This document shows positions 9,515 to 16,103 of a DNA stretch of 28,824 nucleotides, one piece after another (positions within the stretch are counted from its first letter, which is position 1; every line of letters starts with the position of its first letter). A program made the translations under genes and the position numbers. The stretch covers positions 1 through 28,824 of the forward strand of contig DKGO01000002.1 of assembly GCA_002453315.1 (NCBI GenBank). Reading direction: 5' to 3'. Below the pieces are notes generated by a model. The model was given only the letters and a program-made list of their open reading frames with translations, did no database searches and had not been told where the DNA came from. This DNA is from Caryophanales bacterium UBA6768 (GTDB lineage: Bacteria; Bacillota; Bacilli; Bacillales_D; Amphibacillaceae).

Positions 9515-9784
9515 CTATCCTACAAATCGATTAAGATTTTGATATAAATCATTTGTGAACTCAACAATTTTAGTTAACATCCATGAGCCAAAAAATACTA
9601 CCCCGACAAAAACAGCAATAATTTTTGGAATAAAGGCGAGGGTTTGCTCTTGAATTTGTGTTGTCGCTTGAAAAATACTAACAAATAAACCAACTGCCAG
9701 TGCCAATAATAAAATGGGACCAGCAACTAATAATATCGTTAATACTCCTCTTTCTGCTAAAGATAATATTAATTCATTACTCAA
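9515..9784 (-). CDS. fliQ: Flagellar export gate protein FliQ (TTG start)
   Basis: FliQ is the small two-helix subunit of the FliPQR gate. I place the start at TTG 9784, 7 nt after a GAGGG ribosome site. This gives 89 residues (MSNELILSLAERG...), the usual family length. The frame stays open upstream to a TTG at 9847, but that extension would overlap fliP and adds residues not expected in FliQ. The core IFQATTQIQEQTLAFIPK is strongly family-typical and is flanked by two membrane helices. Confidence 0.95.
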   Translation of the reverse strand: MSNELILSLAERGVLTILLVAGPILLLALAVGLFVSIFQATTQIQEQTLAFIPKIIAVFVGVVFFGSWMLTKIVEFTNDLYQNLNRFVG

Positions 9785-9807
9785 GACATCACCCTCTTTA
9801 TATAAAA

Positions 9808-10473
9808 CTAGTAACCTTGCAATAAAGAATATGTAATTAAATACCAACCATCTACCAAGACAAATAATAAAATTTTAAATGGAAGTGATATCATGACTGG
9901 CGGTAACATCATCATCCCCATCGACATTAAAATACTTGCTACTGCCATATCGATAATTAAAAATGGAATAAAAATAATGAAGCCCATTTGAAATGCCGTT
10001 TTTAATTCACTAATCGCAAAAGCGGGTATTAAAGTAGTTAAAGGAATATCTTGGACCGTTTCCGGTCTTTCCGCATTCGTATAATTTAAAAAAAGTGCAA
10101 TATCTTTCTCCCTCGTATGGGAAGCCATGAAATCTTTGATAGGAACACTCGCTTCTTCATATGCTTCATCTAAAGAAATTTCTTCATTAAAAAGTGGCTC
10201 TAATGAATGTTCATATACTTCATGAAACGTTGGTGCCATGACAAAAAATGTTAGAAACAATGCAAGACCAATCAATACTTGATTCGGTGGCATTTGCTGT
10301 GTTGCTAACGATGTTCTAACAAAACTTAGAACAACGATAATTCTTGTGAAACTTGTCATTAGTATTAAAATCCCCGGTGCTAATGACAAGACGGTTAGTA
10401 ATAAAATGAGTTTAACGGAAGTTGATATGGAAGAAGGATCTGAGCTTGAAAATATATCGATAAATTCATTCAT
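9808..10473 (-). CDS. fliP: Flagellar export gate protein FliP
   Basis: FliP forms the pentameric scaffold of the export gate. Starting at ATG 10473 (MNEFIDIFSSSDP) gives 221 residues, matching Firmicute FliP. An AAGGATG-like ribosome site lies upstream, and the frame overlaps the end of fliO by 8 nt. The earlier in-frame start near 10500 would lie deep inside fliO and adds nine residues with no family counterpart. Conserved stretches include SFVRTSLATQQMPPNQVLIG, IPAFAISELKTAFQ and LMSMGMMMLPPVMISLPFK. Four membrane segments are evident. Confidence 0.97.
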   Translation of the reverse strand: MNEFIDIFSSSDPSSISTSVKLILLLTVLSLAPGILILMTSFTRIIVVLSFVRTSLATQQMPPNQVLIGLALFLTFFVMAPTFHEVYEHSLEPLFNEEISLDEAYEEASVPIKDFMASHTREKDIALFLNYTNAERPETVQDIPLTTLIPAFAISELKTAFQMGFIIFIPFLIIDMAVASILMSMGMMMLPPVMISLPFKILLFVLVDGWYLITYSLLQGY

Positions 10474-11134
10474 CTGGATCATCCTTCTTACGGTTATCAT
10501 TCACTAATGATGTTCGACGGTGTTTCAATAAGTCCAATTCTTTAGACAATGAGGATAAGAACGGTTCATTAGCATCTTTATTTTTACCCTTATCCGTTTT
10601 TCTATTTTTAAATATATTTTGAAAAACAGTCTTAAAATCTTCTGATTCCTCACCATATTGGACAAATTGTTCCGTAATATGATCGTCCGTTATTTCCATT
10701 AATAATTCCACAGATTCACCAATACCTAAAACATAAAAGCGGTTGCCTATTCTTACAATTTGCAACGATTTATTTTGACCAAGTGGAATACCACCTAAAT
10801 TTTCCAAAATATTTGATTGCTGTAATTGATTGTTTTTACGATTCCAAAGTTTTGCTATAAAAAATATCAGTGCCAGAATAAGTAATAAAGCAAAAAACAT
10901 TTTCAAAATGTTCAACAAAAAAGATGAACCCAATGTATCGTTTTCTGTTAAATTGCTTTCATCATCATGACTTTCCATTGTAGGTGTTTCGTTTAATTGT
11001 AAACAATCTTCATCTTTTTCCAAACAATCTTTTAAATTATTAATTTGCTCTGCATGGACAGTTGATAAAAATAGACCGTTCATGATCATAATGATGACAA
11101 TATAAATACTCCATTTTTTAACCACATTTTTCAT
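10466..11134 (-). CDS. fliO: Flagellar export assembly protein FliO (FliZ in B. subtilis)
   Basis: FliO assists assembly of the FliP ring. The 222-residue protein has a predicted signal peptide (about 1-28, ending VHA before EQ), an acidic extracytoplasmic segment with two cysteines (C37, C44), a membrane span near 71-95 and a cytosolic domain containing GQNKSLQIVRIGNRFYVLG. This topology, longer than the enteric form, fits the Bacillus FliZ/FliO type. ATG 11134 lies 5 nt after the cheY stop with only a weak AAGTGAG ribosome site, so coupling to cheY is likely. Sequence conservation is low outside the cytosolic core; the assignment rests on position and topology as well. Confidence 0.88.
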   Translation of the reverse strand: MKNVVKKWSIYIVIIMIMNGLFLSTVHAEQINNLKDCLEKDEDCLQLNETPTMESHDDESNLTENDTLGSSFLLNILKMFFALLLILALIFFIAKLWNRKNNQLQQSNILENLGGIPLGQNKSLQIVRIGNRFYVLGIGESVELLMEITDDHITEQFVQYGEESEDFKTVFQNIFKNRKTDKGKNKDANEPFLSSLSKELDLLKHRRTSLVNDNRKKDDPDE

Positions 11135-11139
11135 CTCAC

Positions 11140-11502
11140 TTATTCTAGTGCTTTTGAAATCGCTTCAATCACTCGTTCTGCTTGAAATGGTTTAACGACG
11201 AAATCCTTTGCCCCAGCTTGTATGGCATCAATAACCATTGCTTGTTGTCCCATTGCTGAACACATTACTACAACTGCGTCTGGGTCAAATGATTTTATTT
11301 CTTTTAAAGCAGTAATGCCATCTTTTTCCGGCATCGTAATATCAAGTGTCACTAAATCAGGTTTTAATTCTTTGTACTTTTCAACTGCAATGACCCCATT
11401 TTCAGCTTCTCCCGCTACCGTATAACCATTTTTCTCCAAAATGTCCTTAATCATCATTCTCATAAATGCGGCATCATCCACTATTAATACACTTTGACTC
11501 AT
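11140..11502 (-). CDS. cheY: Chemotaxis response regulator CheY
   Basis: CheY carries the signal from CheA to the flagellar switch; in Bacillus, CheY-P binds FliM and is dephosphorylated by FliY and CheC. The single receiver domain has 120 residues from ATG 11502, which lies about 7 nt after an AAAGGGTG site. A GTG three codons upstream is not needed. Key residues are D9/D10, the phosphoacceptor D54 (VTLDITMP), the switch Ser/Thr in MCSAMGQQ, and the KPF lysine in FVVKPF. It is adjacent to fliY and fliM, its phosphatase and target. Confidence 0.98.
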   Translation of the reverse strand: MSQSVLIVDDAAFMRMMIKDILEKNGYTVAGEAENGVIAVEKYKELKPDLVTLDITMPEKDGITALKEIKSFDPDAVVVMCSAMGQQAMVIDAIQAGAKDFVVKPFQAERVIEAISKALE

Positions 11503-11520
11503 TTTTTTCACCCTTTATTA

Positions 11521-12666
11521 TTAATTAAGTTTCATTAGTCGGTCTTCTTGACTAATGATATCAGTAATCCTAACCCCGAAATTTTCATCGATGACAACAA
11601 CTTCCCCTTTTGCAATCATTTTATTATTCACTAGAACATCTACTGGTTCACCGGCCAATTTGTCTAATTCAATAACCGACCCTTGGCTTAAATCTAGAAT
11701 ATCTCTTACTGTTTTTTTAGTTTCACCTAATTGAACAGCTACTTGGAGTTGAATGTCTAAAAGTATTTCTAAATTACGTTCATTTTGTTTTGTTAAGGAT
11801 ACATTTTTAAAATTTGAAAACGATGCTTTTTTTACGTTACTTTCAGATGTTGCATTTGTCATACCAGCTGATGAATAGATTTTTTCTTCCTCCACTGTTT
11901 CATTAACGTCTGTCAGCACTTCTTTTTCCGAAACTGATATTTCCTCAATACTATCCTCAATTTTTTCAGATGATGTTCCATTGTTTTGAAGTAATTCTTC
12001 AATGAGTCGCTTGGCAAATTTTAATGGAATCAATTGCATCATCTTAGAATCAATTAATTCACCAACCTTTAATTGAAACTCAACTTTAACAAAAACATCC
12101 TCTTCATTTGCTTTTTCTACTTCCTCAATCTGTTCGATATTTTCGTAATTGACCAATGGTGGAGAAATATCAATTTTCTTATTAAAGATTGTGGACATAC
12201 TTGTTGCAGAAGCACCCATCATTTGATTCATTGCTTCTTGAACAGCACTTAATTCAATATCCGTCAATTCTTCTGTTGGATTTTCACCACTTCCCCCTAA
12301 CATAACATCTGAAATGATTGCGGCATCAGTGGCTTTTAATAAAAAAATATTTTTGCCATCAAAGCCTTCTAAATAGCTAACCTGTAAACTAACGTGTTCA
12401 TAGGGGAATTCCTCTTTTATCCCTGTTTTTTTAACGACCGATACAGATGGTGTCGTTATTTGCACCTTGTTGTTTAATAATGTTGATAATGTTGTTGCCG
12501 ATGATCCTAATGAAATGTTACCAATTTCACCAATGGCATCTTTTTCAACGGTTGATAAGTATGTTTGTTCGATTTGACTGTTGTCTTTCGATTCATCTTC
12601 ATTTTCTTCGGTAATATTTAATAGTGCATCAATTTCATCTTGTGAAAGCATGCCATCATCCATCAT
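11521..12666 (-). CDS. fliY: Flagellar switch protein and CheY-P phosphatase FliY
   Basis: FliY replaces FliN in the Bacillus C-ring and adds CheY-P phosphatase activity. The 381 residues begin with a CheY-binding peptide shared with FliM (LSQDEIDALL). A CheC-like domain follows with two ExxN sites (E47/N50 in GEIGNISLG; E144/N147 in AVQEAMNQMMG). Then come a low-complexity acidic linker (about 245-285) and a C-terminal FliN/SpoA domain (LDIQLQVAVQLGETKKTV...). ATG 12666 and 12663 are adjacent; an AAGGGGGG site serves either. It overlaps the fliM stop by 11 nt. Confidence 0.97.
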   Translation of the reverse strand: MMDDGMLSQDEIDALLNITEENEDESKDNSQIEQTYLSTVEKDAIGEIGNISLGSSATTLSTLLNNKVQITTPSVSVVKKTGIKEEFPYEHVSLQVSYLEGFDGKNIFLLKATDAAIISDVMLGGSGENPTEELTDIELSAVQEAMNQMMGASATSMSTIFNKKIDISPPLVNYENIEQIEEVEKANEEDVFVKVEFQLKVGELIDSKMMQLIPLKFAKRLIEELLQNNGTSSEKIEDSIEEISVSEKEVLTDVNETVEEEKIYSSAGMTNATSESNVKKASFSNFKNVSLTKQNERNLEILLDIQLQVAVQLGETKKTVRDILDLSQGSVIELDKLAGEPVDVLVNNKMIAKGEVVVIDENFGVRITDIISQEDRLMKLN

Positions 12667-13657
12667 CTTTTTCCCCCCTTAATGTTGTCACCTTATCTAA
12701 AATTTGTACTGCTAATTTTTTATTCAATTTTCCTGGTTGAACTGTTAACTTAGGTATATCATTTATGTAAAGCATTAATGGGTCATTAATCGATTGATTT
12801 AATGAAATAATGTCATTTTCTTTTAATTGTAATAAATTCAACATACTTATATCAGCATTACCTAAACGGACGCTTAAATCCATCTTCACATCATTAAGGT
12901 GCCTAGTGAGGCGTCGATACATTTCCGGGTTTCTTTCCTTTGATCCTGTCTCCATCCAATAATGTACAGAGAGTTTTGGTATAATTGGTTCTAATACGAT
13001 ATGTGGTATACAAATATTAATAAAGCCGGTTTCTTCACCAATTTTTGTGTCCAATGTCACTACCACAACGGTTTCATTTGGTGACACTAATTGTAAAAAT
13101 TGCGGATTTACTTCTAATTGATCTAAAATTGGATTAATGTCAACAATCGATTCCCAAGCCGTTCTTAAATTAACTGATGATTTTTCAAATAATTGTGATA
13201 AAATTAATGTTTCAATTTCAGTCAAGTTTTTTAAATTGGCTTGATTACTACCTTGACCCCCTAGTAATCTATCTAACATGCTATAAGCAATATTAGGATT
13301 CACTTCCATAATCATTCGCCCTTCAAGTGGTTCTACACTATAGACATTTAACACTGTCATCGAAGGAATCGAACGAATAAATTCTTCATATGGAACCTGA
13401 TCGACGGATGCTACGCTTAAATTAACATATGTACGTAAATGACCGGAAAAGAATGTCGTCAAAAGCCTTGCATAGTTTTCATAGATTCTTGAGATACTCC
13501 TAATTTGATCTTTAGAAAAACGTAATGCTCGTTTAAAGTCATACAATTTCACTTTCGGTTCATCGTCTTGTTTAAATATTTCCGTATCCATGTCCCCTGA
13601 AGAAATAGCTGAAAGGAGTGCATCTATTTCATTTTGAGATAATATGTCTTCAACCAC
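12656..13657 (-). CDS. fliM: Flagellar motor switch protein FliM (GTG start)
   Basis: FliM is the C-ring subunit that receives CheY-P and reverses rotation. The 333 residues comprise an N-terminal CheY-P-binding peptide (LSQNEIDALLSAIS, about 6-19), a CheC-like middle domain without catalytic ExxN pairs, and a C-terminal SpoA domain. Conserved segments include YDFKRALRFSKDQIRSISRI and VDQVPYEEFIRSIP. The only suitable start is GTG 13657, about 10 nt after a TAGGAGGT site. Its end overlaps fliY. Confidence 0.97.
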   Translation of the reverse strand: MVEDILSQNEIDALLSAISSGDMDTEIFKQDDEPKVKLYDFKRALRFSKDQIRSISRIYENYARLLTTFFSGHLRTYVNLSVASVDQVPYEEFIRSIPSMTVLNVYSVEPLEGRMIMEVNPNIAYSMLDRLLGGQGSNQANLKNLTEIETLILSQLFEKSSVNLRTAWESIVDINPILDQLEVNPQFLQLVSPNETVVVVTLDTKIGEETGFINICIPHIVLEPIIPKLSVHYWMETGSKERNPEMYRRLTRHLNDVKMDLSVRLGNADISMLNLLQLKENDIISLNQSINDPLMLYINDIPKLTVQPGKLNKKLAVQILDKVTTLRGEKDDG

Positions 13658-13692
13658 TGCAGCTTACACCTCCTAAGAACTGAAAGTGATGA

Positions 13693-14109
13693 TTATTGTA
13701 ATATTTTCATCGTCGTATAAACATCCGTTATTTCCCCATCTGTCATCAATCGATTAAGTTCTGTTTTAATCGTAAGCTCAACATCACTAATACCCGTTTT
13801 AAAATCTTCCTCTTCCATCAGAGATAATTGTTTTATTACTGTATTTTTAATCTGGAATGATCTTTTTTCTATTTCTTTTAATCCTTTCTTACCATCGGTA
13901 ACGATAAGAAATTGGACCCGAACAAATCTATCATCATTTAAATCAGTAGTTAATTCCGCTGTTTCATAAGAATATTTGTTCATATGCTCGATTGTACGGG
14001 GATCATTACTGTCGTCTTTCAAAAATAAATATACGGTGATACCACCACCTACAATCAATATAAAAAATAGGAACATTACTATCAAAATAATTTTAATCGC
14101 ATTATTCAC
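13693..14109 (-). CDS. fliL: Flagellar basal body-associated protein FliL (GTG start)
   Basis: FliL is a single-span membrane protein around the stator that modulates torque and stator engagement. The 138 residues have a very short cytosolic N-terminus, one membrane span (about 6-30) and an extracytoplasmic domain. The C-terminal [14 protein letters not shown] resembles the conserved FliL end. The start is GTG 14109, overlapping the flbD TGA, with AAGGTG about 7 nt upstream. It sits between flbD/swrD and fliM, as in B. subtilis. Confidence 0.93.
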   Translation of the reverse strand: MNNAIKIILIVMFLFFILIVGGGITVYLFLKDDSNDPRTIEHMNKYSYETAELTTDLNDDRFVRVQFLIVTDGKKGLKEIEKRSFQIKNTVIKQLSLMEEEDFKTGISDVELTIKTELNRLMTDGEITDVYTTMKILQ

Positions 14110-14318
14110 TCAATCACCTTGTCTTTCCAACTGCCAAAAATACCAATTTTTTGATAAAAGTCTGTCATTTTTTGTACAACCTCTTCCTGAGCAGTTTGTA
14201 CGACAATTTTCTTCCCATTTTGTAATGTAATTGTCGTGTCTGGTAATGATTGTATTTGTTCGATTAGTAATGCATTTAACATAAATGTTTCACCATTTAA
14301 CTTCGTTAATTCAATCAT
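14106..14318 (-). CDS. swrD: Flagellar protein FlbD/SwrD
   Basis: This is the small FlbD-family protein (YlzI/SwrD in B. subtilis), reported there to raise flagellar power for swarming. The 70 residues start [21 protein letters not shown], with the family features I-x-LT-x-LNG and a central [14 protein letters not shown]. No Shine-Dalgarno lies near ATG 14318; the nearest, AAGGAGG at 14358-14364, is 39 nt away behind a hairpin (separate entry). The C-terminus overlaps the fliL GTG. No membrane segment or signal is present, so it is probably cytosolic. The family's molecular mechanism is not established. Confidence 0.9.
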   Translation of the reverse strand: MIELTKLNGETFMLNALLIEQIQSLPDTTITLQNGKKIVVQTAQEEVVQKMTDFYQKIGIFGSWKDKVIE

Positions 14319-14364
14319 GGATTTGCGGGGATGATGCTAATTAAGCAACATCCCCTGCCTCCTT
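14319..14364 (-). promoter_or_regulatory. Hairpin-bridged ribosome binding site for flbD/swrD
   Basis: On the transcript, a strong AAGGAGG (14364-14358) is followed by CA. Then comes a hairpin (14355-14327) with arms GGGGATGTTGCT and AGCATCATCCCC: 11 pairs, one U-U mismatch and a 5-nt loop. The spacer GCAAATCC and the flbD ATG follow. Linear spacing is 39 nt; with the hairpin folded it is 10 nt. The 5' arm also contains an ATG that would open a 4-codon frame (MLLN, then TAG) 6 nt from the Shine-Dalgarno. No U-tract follows, so it is not a terminator. The geometry is seen; the function is inferred. Confidence 0.6.
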
Positions 14365-14366
14365 TT

Positions 14367-15206
14367 TTAACGTTTTAAATTGACTAGCTCTTGTAAAATT
14401 TCATCAGACGTAGTAATGATTCTAGTGTTTGCTTGGAATCCACGTTGCGCAACAATCATTTCCGTGAATTCTTCTGATAAATCGACGTTAGACATTTCTA
14501 GTGCACCAGCGACGGTTTTACCTAAACCTTCTGTTTCCGGGGCCCCAATTCCAGTAAATCCAGCATTAGCGGAATCCAAAAACAAGTTACTACCTATTTT
14601 TTCTAATCCAGTTGGATTCGAAAAATTAGCTAACCCTATTGTTCCCGCTGTTTGTGGGTCTCCAGCAGCATCAACATAATTGACATCGCCATTTTCAGCA
14701 ATACTAAAACTTTGAAAATCATTAGGTAGATTAATTTTGTACGATTCGTTGGGATCATTTAAATTTACTGAACCATCATTAAGAATTCCATCCATACCTA
14801 CTAAATACAACCCATCAGAATTAACAATGTCCCCATTATCATCAAAGTAAAAATTCCCTGCCCTCGTATAATAAATACTCTCTCCATCTGTCACAACAAA
14901 CATCCCATTACCTTCAATAGCAACATCTAAAGAGCTTCCCGTCGTTTGTGTAAATCCTTGAGTGTGAATATTGTCAATAGAACCAACTTTAGAACCTAGG
15001 CCAACCTGAATTGGGTTAATCCCCCCACGGCCACCGGCAACTGCCGCTTGTGCCCCACGTGTCGTTTGACTCATCATGTCTTGAAATGTGATGCGACCTT
15101 TTTTAAAACCACTTGTATTAACGTTAGCAATATTATTTCCAACAACGTCTAATTTTGTTTGAAATCCTTTTAATCCTGAAATACCTGAATACATTGAACG
15201 TAACAT
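14367..15206 (-). CDS. flgE: Flagellar hook protein FlgE (formerly called FlgG in Bacillus)
   Basis: This is the hook subunit exported by the flagellar secretion system; in the B. subtilis fla/che operon the gene at this position, once named flgG, encodes the hook. The 279 residues carry the rod/hook N-terminal motif (MLRSMYSGISGLKGFQTKLD, then NNIANVNTSGFKK) and the matching C-terminal helix ending SDEILQELVNLKR. The central D1-type domain includes SLDVAIEGNGMFVV. The short length is like the Bacillus hook protein rather than the longer enteric FlgE. ATG 15206 has an AAGGGATG site about 10 nt upstream. It lies after flgD and fliK, as expected for the hook. Confidence 0.93.
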   Translation of the reverse strand: MLRSMYSGISGLKGFQTKLDVVGNNIANVNTSGFKKGRITFQDMMSQTTRGAQAAVAGGRGGINPIQVGLGSKVGSIDNIHTQGFTQTTGSSLDVAIEGNGMFVVTDGESIYYTRAGNFYFDDNGDIVNSDGLYLVGMDGILNDGSVNLNDPNESYKINLPNDFQSFSIAENGDVNYVDAAGDPQTAGTIGLANFSNPTGLEKIGSNLFLDSANAGFTGIGAPETEGLGKTVAGALEMSNVDLSEEFTEMIVAQRGFQANTRIITTSDEILQELVNLKR

Positions 15207-15262
15207 AGTTTTCTCATCCCTTTTCTTATAGTTTTCCCCACTTCAATCAGTCGGTGGTTTAT

Positions 15263-15290
15263 ATAAGCCTCCCAAAAGGGTCCAGCTTAT
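15263..15290 (-). promoter_or_regulatory. Intercistronic hairpin between the TIGR02530 gene and flgE
   Basis: An interrupted inverted repeat has outer arms ATAAGC/GCTTAT (15263-15268 and 15285-15290) and inner arms CCC/GGG around a TTTT loop, with small internal loops. It begins at the stop codon of the upstream gene and lies in the 83-nt gap before the hook gene. No T-run follows it on the minus strand, so it is more likely an RNA stability or processing element than a terminator. Such an element could help set high hook-protein output, but that is inference. Confidence 0.4.
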
Positions 15291-15661
15291 TATTTTTGTA
15301 AAACAATTGCTCCATTAATATTCGTAAAAATTTGGTTGCTTGCTTCCTCATTCGTTAAAGCAGTGACAACGGTATTGTTTTTCGTACTGACGACTAATGA
15401 GGTGTCATCTGTAACGACAATTGCGTCTGTAATCCCTTTTCCTTTAGCCTCATTCATCTTTTGACTAATTTCTTGCCATCTAGCATCACTTATATGAATA
15501 TTTCTATCTATAAGTCTCTGTTGTGCATGTTTACTCACCTTGACAGCTGTTGCTTTTGATAGTACTTGTTCAAACGAAGTGTTCGATTGCTTCGGCTGTT
15601 TAACGTGATTTCGCTGTTTTGTAATTTGTGCTTGTTGTAATGGGTGGATGTAATTATTCAT
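15290..15661 (-). CDS. TIGR02530-type flagellar operon protein
   Basis: This small protein belongs to the conserved 'flagellar operon protein' family that sits between flgD and the hook gene in many Firmicutes; its biochemical role is not known to me. I do not recall a counterpart in the B. subtilis 168 operon. From ATG 15661 it has 123 residues: a basic, Gln/Asn-rich N-terminus, the family core KVSKHAQQRLIDRNIHISD, and a C-terminal part with GITDAIVVTDDTSLVVSTKNNTVV. ATG 15661 lies 6 nt after AAGGTG. A GTG five codons upstream (15676) is inside flgD with no better site. It overlaps the flgD stop by 8 nt. No signal peptide or membrane span is present. It may act as a hook-assembly factor given its neighbours. 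Confidence 0.85.
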   Translation of the reverse strand: MNNYIHPLQQAQITKQRNHVKQPKQSNTSFEQVLSKATAVKVSKHAQQRLIDRNIHISDARWQEISQKMNEAKGKGITDAIVVTDDTSLVVSTKNNTVVTALTNEEASNQIFTNINGAIVLQK

Positions 15662-16103
15662 CGTTGACACCTTCACTTACAGAAACTTTCACAATTTCAT
15701 CCGTATAAATCTTTTCACCATTTGCTAATTCTAATAGTGCATAGCCATTTCTTTGGCTAACTGACTTCACTTCACTACTGCCGATTTCTTTCGTACCATC
15801 CTCATTAATAATTTCATAGTCAACTTCTTTACCAATCATGTGACTGTATTGAATCACAGGAGAAACAATTTGATTTTGAACTAGGCGATCTATAGAGCCA
15901 GCCATGTTCATCATTTGTTCCAAGGACGAAAATGTTGCCATTTGTGCAATAAAATCTTTATCATCCATTGGGCTTAATGGGTCTTGATTTTGTAATTGTG
16001 TCATTAAAATTTTAATAAACTCGTCTTTCCCTAAATTATTATTAGGAACATTACGATTTGGTTGATTAGATAAATAAAGTGACTCATCAATTTTCGCCAT
16101 CAT
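15654..16103 (-). CDS. flgD: Hook capping protein FlgD
   Basis: FlgD is the scaffold cap under which hook subunits polymerise. The 149-residue form is short like that of B. subtilis and lacks much of the C-terminal region of the enteric protein. The conserved N-terminal core is LGKDEFIKILMTQLQNQDP followed by SPMDDKDFIAQMATFSSLEQM. ATG 16103 (overlapping the fliK TAA) and ATG 16100 are adjacent. The AGGAGG site is 3 nt from the first and 6 nt from the second, so the second may be used. The C-terminus overlaps the TIGR02530 gene. Confidence 0.95.
   Translation of the reverse strand: MMAKIDESLYLSNQPNRNVPNNNLGKDEFIKILMTQLQNQDPLSPMDDKDFIAQMATFSSLEQMMNMAGSIDRLVQNQIVSPVIQYSHMIGKEVDYEIINEDGTKEIGSSEVKSVSQRNGYALLELANGEKIYTDEIVKVSVSEGVNDE

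Noticed and set aside
9785..9847. Longer FliQ starting at TTG 9847
   Set aside because: It would overlap fliP by 40 nt and add 21 residues; the TTG at 9784 has a good ribosome site and gives the family length of 89.
14316..14357. flbD truncated by a nonsense codon (in-frame TAG after an upstream ATG)
   Set aside because: FlbD family proteins begin at the MIxLT motif encoded at 14318, so the upstream codons are not a lost N-terminus.
14327..14368. Plus-strand terminator (hairpin plus TTTTTT)
   Set aside because: The T-run begins 7 nt after the stem and there is no plus-strand gene to terminate; the T-run is the complement of the AAAAAAGGAGG ribosome site.
15654..16103. FlgD as a truncated gene
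   Set aside because: Short relative to enteric FlgD, but about the same as the B. subtilis protein, with the conserved core complete.
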